From NCBI GenBank assembly GCA_947561395.2, contig OX387182.1:6620595-6684594 (forward strand): DNA of 64,000 nucleotides, read 5' to 3'. The notes under the pieces are model-generated. The model made no database searches. It was not told the origin of the DNA and was given only the letters and a program-made list of their open reading frames with translations. Both the position numbers and the translations under genes were made by a program. Of the stretch, positions 23,567-36,299 are shown in pieces. Source of the stretch: Buxus sempervirens. Lineage: Eukaryota > Streptophyta > Magnoliopsida > Buxales > Buxaceae. The stretch's first letter is position 1; every line of letters starts with the position of its first letter.

Positions 23567-24759
23567 AAGTCAAGGAAAAGGTATGAAGGATAATAATAGT
23601 TTTCTGAAAGAAAGAGGGTCTTTGAATCTTCTACTCATCTTGAGAACAACCCAAACAAGAACCTAAATTAAAGGTCAGTGGAAAATACTGCAAGACCAAA
23701 CCAAATCAAATCAATCAGGATTCAAATGGTTAATTTGACAAAGGCTTTAACCCGAAGCTGAAATGAATATATTCATGCGATCAATAGACCATCCAAACAG
23801 ACCTTCACTTTAACTGAGACTCAAGATAAGCTTTGATAATTAACTAGCCTATTGTTGGGTAACCTTCTAAGCTCTTTCAAATGTCACCTTCTTTCTCTTT
23901 CATAGATGGAGCCCATTTCTATGCTTCATCTAGAGAGATCACAGTTCCTTTGAATATTCAACTTGACCAATATTCCGAAAACGGCTTTTACATACAAATA
24001 CAATAATAGTCAATTACATGGCTCCGCATGTCTTAATGAGCTTTCGTTCTCAATCCGGCCCAACTTTGAATGGATGAGAGGAAGTCTGGATGCAGGGTCT
24101 AATCGATTGGATTAACATAAATGCAAGCTAGTAGATCTTAGTTTGTAAAAATTATTGTAGAAACTGTATGAATTTTTAATTATGAGGAAATACCATATGT
24201 GAGAAACTTTTATTGGCTTTCTATTCTGTTCAAAATCTGGATTTTTTATGTGCTCATATCAGGTATCAAGTAAATATATAGGGATGGAAATGACCCTAAA
24301 AAGGCGGTTAAGCATCACACTTGGACACTCAATTAATTTCAAGCTTTACAGACCAACTTCATGCCCCAGTTTGTAAGGTTTGATTGTGGAAACCCAACCC
24401 ACACCTGGGATTCTCAACTCTCTCTTGATACTAAAGGCTTGGATAATAGAGGCACATTAATAATCCAATCCATGAATCTCCATTAGAACAGTATTATGTA
24501 GCTGACATAGGATATAGAAGGGCCTACCAATTCCATGCCAGAAGAGCCTAACCAACACAAACAACATTAACATTATCCATGAATGCAAACGTGGCTAACC
24601 CTTATGATTGATTCTCGTCACCAACAATCCATCCAAGCAATCTTTCTATCAGATTCAGTTGAGAGTGTCTCCATCACAAAATCACCAAACAAGCAATCCC
24701 TCCACTCCATTCTGATCCAGTGAGTCAACAACACAGTCACACGACACCCCAGAACTCAA

Positions 24760-27700
24760 ATGGCCGCAACCACGGCTTCAGCGACCACCATCGCAGGCTT
24801 AGGGACTTCGTCTCTGTCACCCTCTCGCATTTCTTCACCAAAGAAAACCCACCTCAGCTCGGGTAAGTGCTCTTCACTTCACCCCTCTCATCTCATGTTT
24901 TTATTATTAATTCCTGTACATGTTTTTGTTATTTGATCTTATCTTGCTTTTGTTGGAATTAAATTATTAGGCTTTATAAGATCCCCAGTTGCTGCAAAGA
25001 ACCCCTTAAAGCAAACACTGGCTTCTGGTGGAAGGTCTACATGGTAATTAACTGTTAAACATCCAACTAGTGTGCTTGGGTTTAGTTCATTAGCTTCTTT
25101 TAGCTAGCTAGAATTATACAGACCTGAATAACTCTTTGGCTCTCCGGATTTGGAAGCTTTGAGAGAGATTGGCTTCGTACGGACCTGAATGTGATTGGAT
25201 TCGGTTTAATTGGGTGGCTTGCACCGTCAAGCATACCGGCAATCAACGGCAACAGTTTGACAGGTCTCTTCTTCAACAGCATTGGAGCTGAGCTCTCTCA
25301 CTTGCCCACCCCTCCTCTCGATTCTCAATTCTGGTGAGTATTTTAAAAACACAGCAACTGTATCTCACTCTGGTGCCATTTGGTAACACTTTTCAAAAGT
25401 ATTTTTTTGTTTTCGAAAACAAAAAAATTGCTTTCGAAAGCAAAAATGATGTTTGGTTATACACACATAAAGCAATTTATAAGAAGCAAAAATTGCTTTT
25501 CAAAAGAAGCATAGAAATGTTGCTTCTCACTTTAACCATAAATTTACTTTCTTGCTTCTAAAAGCTTCGACACAAAACTAGACCGGGAAAAATTGACCCA
25601 TCATGTCCAATCCAACCCGAATAAATGGATTCGGGTTTACCCATATAATAGTTTGGTCGGCTTTGGGTTGGGGATTTAGTAACTTATTCTATTCGAGTCA
25701 ACTCAAATCTAGTCCGATAATGATCCGTTTAACGTGATAATGACCCGTTTAACCCAATAATGATCCACTTAACTTGATAATGACTCATTCAACTTGATAA
25801 TGGCCCGTTTAACACGATAATGGCCCGTTTAACCTGATAATGACTCGTTTAACCTCATAATGACTCGTTTAACCTGATAATGCCTCACTTAACTCAATAA
25901 TGATCTGTTTAACTCGATAATGGCCCGTTTAATTCGATAATGGCATGTTTAACCTGAAAATGACCCCTTTAACCCTAAATTGTATCACTAATTCACGTTA
26001 TTTTCTATTGGTGTATTTTTTTATAATTAAAAAATAAAAAATTTTAATCGGGTTGGTGGGTTGAACCCGGTTATTGGCGAATTGGGTTTGGTTTTGGGTT
26101 TTCCTAACCCACCAATAAACAGATTCAACTTGAACCGACCCGATTATTGCTCAACCCATTACAATATACATCAAGTATATTTTTAAGTAAAATGTATCAA
26201 CTGTTTATGGTAGTTTTATATGATAACATAAAAGCAATTTATATGCTACTATAGTTATCAAACATGCTTTTTTGCTTCTTAGCAGCAAAGCAAAAGTTTA
26301 CCAAACAGCTTTGCTTTAACAAAAGATCTCTGAAAAGCAGAAAATTACTTTTTTGCTTTCTTGATTTTGATGGGCTAATAATATCATAAGGGTATTATCA
26401 ATGGCAAAGCGAAGCCTCTTGCAAAAATTGTCAGGCTTGGGTGGCCAATGGGTTGGCCCTACCTATAGTGTCTGGCGTGGTGAAACAAATGCTATGTAAC
26501 ATCCCAAAATTTTCTAATTTGGTATTTGGATTAATTAAAAGATTTTTTGTTAATTAAAATTCTAATTATAGGATTCATGATAATTAAGGGGCCTTAATTA
26601 TTTCAGTGGATTAGTAATTATCGGACCTATAATTATATGCAAGATAGTTACTAATTGATTTTGAAAAATTTCAATGATTTTTAACAATTTATTGGTATTT
26701 ATATTGCCTTTAATTGGTTTAGAGGTTTTGAAGATGGTTTTAGGGTGTTGAAGTGTTGGACCATAGATTTCCTTTTTATTTGGGTGGCTGTTTTGATTGG
26801 GTATTAGCATGATGTATAGGAGGCTGGGTGTGCCTGTGGAGCAACGAATCAACTTTAGATTAAATATGTTGCTGAGGGTTCCAGAAGTCATGAGAAGCCG
26901 ACTTCATCCCTCTGCATTCGTCCCTCCTCTTCTTCTTCGTTCCTATCCTCCTCCATCCTTAATTTCTCTTTCAATTTGTGAAGTCAATGGCAGTTGATGT
27001 AATTTGGAAGAGAGGGGAGAGTTATTGTAGAAGATTTGAAGAAGTTAAGAGTATGGTTGGAGTTTTAGATTGTAACGCAGCAACAGTTTTGGAATCTGCA
27101 GAACCTGTAAATAGTCATTTATGTTGATTTGAAGTAGTAGATTATCTAAATTCGGCGAATAAGTGTTTGAAGTAATCGTATAGTTTATATTTTATGTCTT
27201 TCCGTGTTAAGGAATTCAATTCCAGTTTTGTTGCTATTTGTCGAGAATTCATGCTCAGTTTTAAATGTTTTTGGGATGTTTTGGGGTGTTTACAAAACGA
27301 TGAAATGTGACTCTAAATTTGAGTTTAATAGCTTAAAATTAATTCTACTATGTGTAAATTGCATAAGAATTGATTTTAGGTTTACAAGAGTCCTTGATTG
27401 ATTTAAAAAATTCCGCAAATTAACTGTAAATTATTTAATTTCTAATACAAAACTTATATAGTAATTAGTTTTATATTTTAGTAAATATTTAAGTTTAGTA
27501 TATAATGGAATACTTATTTGTAATTTAGTGTACAATACTCAAATAATTAAGTTTTATTTTAGATTAAAATTAAGTTCAACAATGAGTTCAAATCCTAATA
27601 CATAACTACATTTTAGTCAAAATTTTAAAGAAAATCAAACTTCAATGAAAAAGTGTCTAAAAGTGCTTTTTAGGGTTTATAAATTAATTTAAAAATAGGA

Positions 27701-29318
27701 CAAGATCATTTTCATAAAACTAAACAGAAAAATTGTAATTGAGATGCTATTTGACATATTGCATGAAAACAATTTTAGAGAAATTTGACCCAAAATATGG
27801 AATTTGTACATGGACATGGCATATGCATGACTTCGTGACTCTTTTATTTGCATCTTATCATCATAAATTGTGTTTTATCGATTATATAAATATAAGAACT
27901 TTCAAATAATGAAATTTACCCTTGCTATTCAATATTTCACGTGTATTCTACAAGCATGTTTAAAACTGCATTATATATTATAGTATGCTTATATCTGGAA
28001 AATATGCGTATTTGAATAGGTTTACACACACTTGAGTATTTATAGTTTTGATTTGTGCATATTGCATCCTAATTAAATAAGTTTTACCCTGCGATAAGTT
28101 TAACTTATCAATAGTGGGTTAGTAATTTACTAGTTAGTAAAGCCCAAATGAATTTCACTATTTGATCTCAGAAAAAGATCCTTAGTATGTTTTGGATATC
28201 TAATAGTTTGTGTGAATGCATAAAAAGATAATTAAAACTTGAGTGTGTTAGGGTTCTTCAGTATAGGAATAGAGGGAGTCGTATTGATTGTAGAGACGAA
28301 GCTGGTTGAGTTAAGGATTCCTCCCGGCATGTTTTCATTTATTTTTGTAATGAGAGCCAGTTGATATGTGTGATTCCCCCTGGCATTGTGAGCAATGTGA
28401 TTGGTATTTCCCGATAGAAGGGGATTTACCCGAAATGTGTTGTGTGTGGTGATCTTGTGATCCAAGGGCTGTGCATCCAATCTGAATAGTATAGTTGTAG
28501 TCCGAGCAATGTCTATAGTTCTGATTGGACATTACATTGATTAGCCTTGTGATATAATATGAATGGTTTATCGGATTAATCGAATTGGTTTGGTTTTAAG
28601 TTATTAATTGATTTATATATTCTAGTTGATGATTATTGTAAGTGTTCTTAACCTTGTTGTAAATTCATATTATTTAATGGGATATGGGGTTGTATCACTT
28701 GCACTGATTATTTGTGATGTATTACAATTTGAGATATATTCGCATGTGTATTTAATTTATCATGTGATGACTTATTGGGGTCTATGATCTCATTTAGTTA
28801 TTTATTATATAGACTATCTAGATTCTAGAGTCTTGGTAGTTGGTACCAGGTAGATCCAGATTTAGAGGTATAATTGTTGTCATCCTCATTTATTGTATTT
28901 ATCTATATTTCATTTTAGAGATTGCCTTTCGAGATTATGATTTCGTACTAGATATTTTGTTTAGTCTTCCGCTTTATCATTATTTAATTTGATACATTTT
29001 AATATATATGCTGAGCATGGATTATTTGTAATTGGCTTCAGATGATTGGTAGTGTTCACAAATGAGTGAATTGAATTCGAGCTTATTGTTCAAAAATTTT
29101 AATTAAGGTCCAGGTTTACTTGTCACCGGACATACCAATTCTAGTAATTTTGTGGTGTAGGCCATAAAATGCTAGGATTGAAATGGTATATGTCACATGC
29201 TAAAGTTCCACTAAATTGTCTGTGCAGGTTGTGGATGAATAGATGGCATCTCGGTTTATTCCTTTGCCTTACATTTGGGCAAATTGGATTCAAGGGAAGG
29301 AATGAAGGGTACTTTTGA
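24760..29318 (+). CDS. PSAO: Photosystem I subunit O, copy 2
   Basis: Second PsaO gene, 147 residues, exons 24760-24862, 24971-25043, 25157-25333 and 29228-29318. All splice sites and the frame are kept. It differs from copy 1 by about a dozen substitutions and loss of one Pro (PTPPLDSQF against PTPPPLDSQF). Exon 4 reads MNRWHLGLFLCLTFGQ, so Ile-Thr of copy 1 is Asn-Arg here, a polar and charged pair at the edge of the second membrane segment. Intron 3 has grown from 260 nt in copy 1 to about 3.9 kb through a foldback element and a solo LTR. It is coding-intact, but its expression may suffer from the intron load. Confidence 0.93.
25376..26305. mobile_element. Non-autonomous foldback DNA element in PSAO2 intron 3
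   Basis: Absent from copy 1. The ends are roughly inverted: GCCATTTGGTAACACTTTTC on the left, and AGCTGTTTGGTAAACTTTTG when the right end is read inverted. The exact borders and target duplication are unclear because about 90 bp of the original intron differ here. It encloses a 20 bp minisatellite. Probably hAT-like, judged from general appearance only. Confidence 0.5.
25716..25976. repeat. 20 bp minisatellite, about 13 units
   Basis: Tandem units of the form GATAATGACCCGTTTAACCT, each differing at a few positions, all inside the foldback element in PSAO2 intron 3. Confidence 0.88.
26495..29197. mobile_element. Solo LTR (Ty3/gypsy-like fossil) in PSAO2 intron 3
   Basis: A 2703 bp block starting TGTAACATCCC and ending ATATGTCACA, with a 5 bp target duplication TGCTA at 26490-26494 and 29198-29202. 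The copy 1 intron lacks it. No coding segment and no second LTR are present, so this is a solo LTR left by recombination between the two ends of a former element. The TGTAACA start and great length recall Tekay/Del-type LTRs (inference). It postdates the tandem duplication. Confidence 0.75.
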
Positions 29319-29610
29319 TTTCTCCCAATTTAAGTCTGTATAGCTTAAATTCAACACTCCTTTGTACCTTGTTCATGTGGGTATTTCTATTCAAGTATAT
29401 CGACTGTTGAAAAGTAATTTCCTTTTCCTTCTTAATTTTAGTGGGGTAATAACTAATAACCACCAATTGACTCGTAAATAGGACTAAAAATGAAAAGGGA
29501 AAAAAAATTTAATTTTCTTATTGGGCTTCAGCCAAGCTGATATCGCCTCAGTGTTTAAATGAAAATTACTATTGGTGGGAGACGTTGTTGAACTGTTGAA
29601 GCTGAAGAGA

Positions 29611-32600
29611 CTAGAGAGATGGATGACCCAAGTCGTAGTAATATTGGGAGAGCCATTTTTCCATGATCTGAACCTCCCTCTTCCTCACATCTCGAAGCCA
29701 CTCTGGATCTTGCTTTGTTGAGAATCTCAGATCTACATGGTGAGCTCCTGTTCAGAATCAGCAACAAAACTCCTTTTAATTATATATATGTGAAAGATAG
29801 AGAAGAGTGAGATATTTATTTTGTGCTAACCTTCCTCTGCAACTATGGCAACTATGCTTTCAGATATACTCTTGAGAACCCTGTAAGATATATGGAAATG
29901 GCATATAAGAAATAGATAATGTATGAGAGTGTGTGTATGAGAGAGAGAGAGAGAGAGTTAGAAAGAGAGAGAGTCATACCCTCCACCACTCCAGGGGTCT
30001 CTTAAACCATTGAAGAAAATGATATTGCTGCCGAACCGTCTAAGGACCCTCTTAATATCCTGTTCAACCAAGTTGGAGTAATAGCCTTAAGCATGTATTA
30101 TTGATCTAGTGCTAAAACTTGAAACAACGCAATTAGTTTCTTTTCATCTGAGACTACACATCTTAATAGGGAAGGTGAGGTCTTTAAAGTAGATTTCAGA
30201 CACTCACAGGGCCACCAAATTCAGTAGTAACCCAGTAGGGTCTCGGCTCGATGTCGAAGGCTCGTTTGCAGAATCGGGCACGATCAGTGTAGTTCCACTC
30301 GGAAGCCGGAAATATGCTCTCCTCATTGTTACCGTCAGTTGGTAAAATCATCTCTGTACAAGCCTGTCTCAATTTAATGCATCATGTAAGATTTGATGGT
30401 GGATTAATAGAAAAAGATGAATTTTTTTCTAGTCTAACCTAAATTTGATTTCAATTATTCAAATTCAAACCAGATTATTATACTAACATGCACTATTCCA
30501 TTCATTCTAGCCATTGTGTGGCGTTCGAACAGCCACTCTCACGATCTCGAACGCTATGATCATCTAACTCAAAAATTGACTTCCGTGAATTTGTGACTTA
30601 CCAAAAGTGTCATCCACCACAACACATTGTTAATTTGATTCAAACTTTTACAAACAAAAAAAAAAAATTGCTAAGAATTAACATGCACTTAGTGATAATA
30701 ATGGGGTGTTACTAAAGTCAAAAGCACAAAAAATAAAAATTAAACCCCACAAATGTAATAACATCTTCATTTTATGAATATAATCTAAAAGAACTAATGG
30801 TGTGGAAATATTCAAAATTGATTTGGCAATAGCACCAATACCCATATAACAAAACAGTAGTTTAGAAAGATGAAGATCTAGAAGCTGGTTATACACTAAC
30901 AGAACAGGCTGTACTCATCTGGCTTCCTCCACCCATTCTACTTTTTGACTTTGAGAAGATTGGTTTAGCAACTCTTTTGCTGAACCCCAATAACCAATGA
31001 AGTAGATAAATTACCATTTGAAACCCAGCAAAAAATATTGACCAAATCCTATTTATAATAATTCTGTTGCTTTTTCTTTTTCTTGGTGTGACTATTATCA
31101 TGAGTCTCCTCATGCTTAGCACATGCTCATGGTCCCAACATGATCACTTTTGATCAATCTATTGAAGTAAAAGAAAAGATTCTTTGATACCCCATGAAAC
31201 TGATTTCTGTTTTTGTGTTGTGGATGAATCTTATAATGTCATTTTGGTTTTTTCCCATTTGTTGAAGACAACTGGGGATTACAGTGTCAGCCATTGAAAT
31301 AGCTGGCAATGTGATGGATTTCCATGGCTTTTGTATATATTTACAACAATACCCACAAGTTCCAAAAGAAAAAAAAGGAGAGTTATGTTATCGTACCTGC
31401 CATGTCCATCCACCGAGGCCGTGAGGATCTGAATGCTCGTCAAGATCGAAACACGTGGCATTTCCAGTATAGTTGTAGTAGATGGTCGCTGCACCGTATA
31501 ATTTGGCAAATGTGTCATTTCCTGCCCTTGGATTGTCAATCGCCTCACACATCTGATCATCAAAAGGTCCAAAAATAAAATAAAATAAAATCATTAATTG
31601 AGATGAGTATTTTGCTCTTCAGTTGACCATGATCACCTGCTTCACCGGATAAGCTGGAGTGGGGTTAAGAAAGTTGGAAGGAGTTGGGTAGTCAGTCATG
31701 GCCGTATACGTATAAGCCGTCTGAAGCCAACTCTCTAGAGAATTTACGTCAATGTAGTTCCTACGCATAAGATAAAGAAGAGGAAGATGATCATTATACA
31801 GATGGTAAAAGAAAATCATAATGGGATTTTTACACACTTGCAAATTCTAAATGATTTTCTGAGAATCTCAAGCCCTCCTTTTTGTTTTCCAGTGTCTTCT
31901 ATCAGTTTCCATGACCCTTTGATCACATCGTGACAATTCTCGCTCTCGCTCTGCATTAAATCAAAAAAGGGTATTTTGTTGATGATAAATTCATCTTTGA
32001 TGTCTTTTAGATTGAAATTTCAGAAGGAAATTGAAGAGGGGGAGGTTGAGAGAGAGAGAGACCCTGAAATCTTGTGTGATAATGTTGTTGAAGCTGTATG
32101 GAGATGCCATGTTTTCGAAACCGAGGATTGGAGCAGATGATGCCAAGGCTCCAATGGCTACATGTGGGTATTTTAGCCTGAACCATGCTGCCAACACTGC
32201 AAATTAAACCAAACACCTTAATTATTCATTGAATTAGAATCAAAATCTTCTTTTTGCAGTTGGTAAAAGAAGATCAATCATACTTCCTCCATAAGAACCT
32301 CCAAAGACGATTACAGGAGACTCATTTGCAGTTAAATTCTTCTTCAAATCTAGAATCAAAGTCGCGAAATCCGCCAAGGCCTGTGTGGAGGTCAAATACC
32401 CAAGTGTACTTGCATTGCTATGAGCCACTTCCATGTCTCCACCAAAAGGAATAGACTCCCCATAGAATCTGTGCTGCAATACAGAATTTCAAAAGAAATC
32501 ACAGGTTTTTCAATTAATCCCTCCCTGCTATATATTCTAAACTATTAATTTCACATTCAAAAACAATCCAGTCTTGTTCACCATTACTGGGGTCTGATCG

Positions 32601-32981
32601 AATTACCTCAATGAAAACTAGAAGGGCTTTGAAATGAGGGGCAGTTTCGAACATGAAACCGGTGTTCTGTGCAAACCAGTCGATGTGGCCTTCATTTCCG
32701 GTATAAACGAAGATAGGAGCCTTCTGGTCTGCACCACCCCAATGCTTGTCGTTGATCAAATATCTCTGTTGAAAGGTCTGGTAGCTCTGTGGCTGGAAAC
32801 CGAAGTGATCAAGTGTTTGGGTGAAATACTTTGTTTTGTAAAGCTCAGTTTCAGTAGGAAGTGTGAGTGGTAGAGATTGAATGAGAGAAGAAGGGAACTT
32901 GGGTGTAATTTTTGCAGTTGATACAGAAGAAGAAAAGAGGAAAGTGAGAGAAAGCCATAGAAAGATGGACTCCCCGGCCAT
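29611..32981 (-). CDS. Serine carboxypeptidase S28 (lysosomal Pro-X type), copy 2
   Basis: Paralogue of the copy 1 gene with the same ten exon lengths: 32981-32607, 32473-32284, 32196-32063, 31950-31838, 31760-31637, 31552-31397, 30363-30208, 30059-29980, 29880-29831 and 29747-29611; 504 residues. The signal peptide and the catalytic Ser (GGSYGG), Asp (LRDPWSGGG) and His (GAHHVDL) are all present. Differences include AGESIF for AMESMF at the N terminus, GGPDIKRVL for GGPHIKRVL at the exon 7/8 join, and changes in exon 7. Copy 2 keeps the more family-like Asp-Ile-Lys there. Intron 6 has a single donor. It converges with PSAO copy 2, stops 292 bp apart. Confidence 0.92.
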
Positions 32982-33267
32982 TATCTTAGTCTAGCTCTCT
33001 GAAAGTTGTATTGCTAGAAGAAAAAGTTTAAAGAAGGAGAAGAAGATCCGCTACTCTTGAGTCCCACTTTGTCTTCGAGGTTTTCATTTGTTTTTAGACT
33101 TTGGAAATTAAAGAATCTTGTGAACCCATACCTTTTTGAAGCAGATGATGAGTTTGTTGTTGTTAGATAAAGTTGGAGAAGTTTGTTTGGACCATTGACC
33201 CTTAAGTGAAGGAAAAGGTATGAAGGATAATTTTAGTTTTCTTAAAGAAAGAGGGTCTTTGAATCTT

Positions 33268-34653
33268 GTACTCTTTGTTAAGTGAATATGTCACCATGCC
33301 AGGAAAGAAAATACCCAAAAAAAATCAAGAAAAAAACTAAAACAAAATTAAAATTTTAAAGAGTATGTATAATAGTATATATAAGTTTTCAAGCGCTTAG
33401 CTCTAGATCTATAATTTAAGTTATTAGTTACAGCTTCACTTTATTTCCTTATATCATTAACAGGATGATGGGCTTTTATCCAACACCCCCAACACAAACT
33501 GGGTGCGGTCTAAGAGGCTTCCATGGTAATGCAACGATGGATGGACTTTAGAAAGTCTTTTTTGAACAGTGGATTCTTCTTTCTGATGCAGGGGGATCTA
33601 AGACAGATAATGCTGAGCTGTCAGATTGCACATTGATGGTGCTGGAATACCATAAGTTTCCAGATCATCGCAAAGGCAGGAAGTGATGGTGATATCTTTT
33701 TAATTGGGGCAGTTTTGAGTGCATTTTAGTATTTTGGCCATAACTTTGGCTACGGTTATCGGAATCGCACATATGACCCCAATTCGGAAAGCTATTTCCG
33801 GCGCGCACGTCGTGGGACACTGGTCGAAGTCGGTGTGCATCTTTTTCAACCTCAAATTCCGCTGTTTCCCTCCGAATCACTATTTTTAGTTATTTCTTAT
33901 TATTTCTAGTAATATCTCGTTTGTCAATTATGAAATGATTTTAAACTCGATTTGGGCCAGATTTTTCACAGGTTGCTTATTTTATTCTATATTTCATTTA
34001 GTTAGGCATGCTTTAGGGGATTTTGCCGTTTTTAGTAACTTTCCAATACATATGATTTTTGGCTATAAAGTCCGGCTTGTGGACTAATTTTGGTATTATT
34101 TGATTAAATAAGAATTAGTTGAATCTTAGAGACGATTTCTCTGTGTTTTTGGGCAAACTACTTGTGTTCTTCTCTGTTAATTATCTGTTCAAACTAAACT
34201 GTAGAATAATCGCTATTCTATCCGGCGTCACTTTCTCATAATCAAATTTCTGTAAGTTTTTGTGCGTAGATTTCTTGATCATCACAGGTTTAAATATTTC
34301 AACAGATTTAAACTGTAATCTCCATTTATGAGTTATTGTTAGGGAAGCCGAGATTGGGGCGGCCTCGACTCGATTAAAGGTCAACTTCCTTCAATTTATT
34401 ATTTAGTAGCTTTGCTTGTCCTTACCTCCCGCCTGACCTTGTTTTCTCCTGCAATAAAGAACCTTCATTTGGATTTTGTGGATAAACTAGTAATCAAATG
34501 CCTGCTACAAAACCCACACACAGAGAGACAATTACACAAATGGATAGGCTGACAGATCTATTCACGTGTTGTTGTTGTTATATACTTGGTTCCATTAGAG
34601 AGATGGAAAATGCCTATTTTATTTGGAAGGAACCATCTCATAATAGAATTATA
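33268..34653. other. Intergenic, possible LTR-like debris
   Basis: No host gene recognised. The part from about 33690 to 34390 has a promoter-like look (CTATAAAG near 34064, then a T-rich leader) and could be old LTR debris, but neither ends nor target repeats are visible. Confidence 0.35.
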
Positions 34654-36128
34654 TCTTTACTACTATAAAAAGTACGGAGCCCCTTATTGTTTGTCCATTT
34701 TTCATTTCCCAAAATATCCCCTACCTTAACCATATTTCCTCTTATTTTCAAACTACCTTGGCACCCATTCACTACTAAGAGTTGTACCAACCCCCTTGTT
34801 CTCTTCCAACCGGTATCTCGTTTCAAACTTTGGATAGGCATCAAAATATATAATTGCTAAACGTCATATTCCACACGCTATCTCCAAAATTACCTCCTTT
34901 CAAATGTATAAATAAAAAGTTGTGATTTATCTTCTTCATGTCCCAAATCTCCAATCGAATTGGTCCTGTATTGCAAATCTCTAAAGAGAAGTGAAGAACC
35001 ACCGGTTAGTTTCTTTTTTCCTTTTTTTTCATGTCATTTATCTCTCGATTAGTATCCTAATGAATGATGATATTTATTTATTTCAAAAGATAATGGCATA
35101 TTATCTCTATCTTATATATTTAATTCATCTTTATCTAATCATTGTTCCTTTGTTTTTTTCTCTCTTAATGTCGTTTGTCTCTTGATTAGCATCTTAATGT
35201 ATCATCATATGTGTGTTACTTTTCAAAAGGTGTTTGCATATTATCTTTATCTTACATATTTAATTCATCTTTATCTTATCATGGAATACATATTATTAGA
35301 ATCTTAACATATTCTATAACGTAATGATGGTATCACCACTTACATTAATTCTAGAAATGCTATAACCCTTAACTTAGTTCAATATTTCCTTGTAACGTCT
35401 AGAATGGACTGCTGTAATTTGATTATGGATATCTATAGACAAATAAACTTAATTTGTCTATAGATATCTTTAGAACGGACTGTTTTGTTTTACTTATCCT
35501 CAAACTAATTATTCTAATATGTTTAAATCTTGTATTTCTAGATAACATTTCTTAAAATGTGAAATGCGCATCGAGAAGATAAGAAAGAGCTTTTATCATG
35601 TATTCTAGCAGTTCATTAAGAGGAAACACATTCTGAGGTGGGACCTCTTTGGTGGTGGTTTTCCATGGGATATGATTGGTTACTTAAGGAGGTGGTTTTC
35701 TATGGAAGATGGGCAGTTTCCTATTGGATATAGGAGTCCTTTAGGATTTTGGAAAGATTGCTTGTGACCATAGAACGGCCAAAATCCTAAGGATATTCCC
35801 TCTAAATAATAGTATAGATAATTATAAGCATTAATCTATAGATATTAAAATTTATAGATTAATCTTGTATAGCAATTCACATTAATTAGATAACAATAAA
35901 TATTAATCTATAGATATTAAAATCTATAAATTAATATTTTAATAACTATATTTTGTTTAAGTTAGTTATAAACAATTACTAATTACTAATTTGATATTGA
36001 ATATCTTAATTATATTCAAAAATGAAAAATCTGGTATATTAGCAGTTCACGTTATAATATTTGGAAAAATTTTGTATATTAGATAACTAATAAATCTCCC
36101 ATGTGCAAAGCACGTGCGTGTTTACTAG
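34654..36128 (+). mobile_element. Non-autonomous Helitron
   Basis: Starts TCTTTACTACTATAAAAAG after an A and ends in the small hairpin GTGC-AAA-GCAC, 11 nt, CTAG, followed by T. This is the plant Helitron signature (5' TC, 3' hairpin plus CTRR, insertion between A and T, no target duplication). 1475 bp with no Rep/helicase, so non-autonomous. Internal short repeats (TTATCTTACATATTTAATTC) suggest internal duplication. Confidence 0.78.
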
Positions 36129-36299
36129 TAAAAACTAAATATGCAAATTGGTTCAAGCTTATCCAATTAATCTAGTATTATATTATTGGAGATTTCATAA
36201 GTGGGACCTGGAAGCACTCTTTCTGAAATGCCATTTTAAGAATGCTTTCCTCAGCAACATTATTTTGATTTTTAAACCAGATTTGTTGTGCCCCTCTAC

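Larger units (their letters stand above)
17041..23630. repeat. Tandem segmental duplication, unit 1
   Basis: Direct repeat of 23631-33267. Homology starts at ACTCATCTTGAGAACAAC and ends at GGGTCTTTGAATCTT, where unit 2 begins at once. It contains PSAO copy 1, S28 peptidase copy 1, a CACTA MITE and three poly(A) stubs absent from unit 2. Synteny, gene orientation and intron positions are the same in both units. Confidence 0.93.
23631..33267. repeat. Tandem segmental duplication, unit 2
   Basis: Direct repeat of 17041-23630, longer because of insertions in PSAO intron 3. It contains PSAO copy 2 and S28 copy 2 in the same convergent arrangement. The end is set by loss of similarity after GGGTCTTTGAATCTTGTA. 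Confidence 0.93.

Noticed and set aside
33690-34390. Possible LTR with TATA box and leader
   Set aside because: No terminal TG/CA pair, target duplication or partner repeat could be found, so it is mentioned only as debris.
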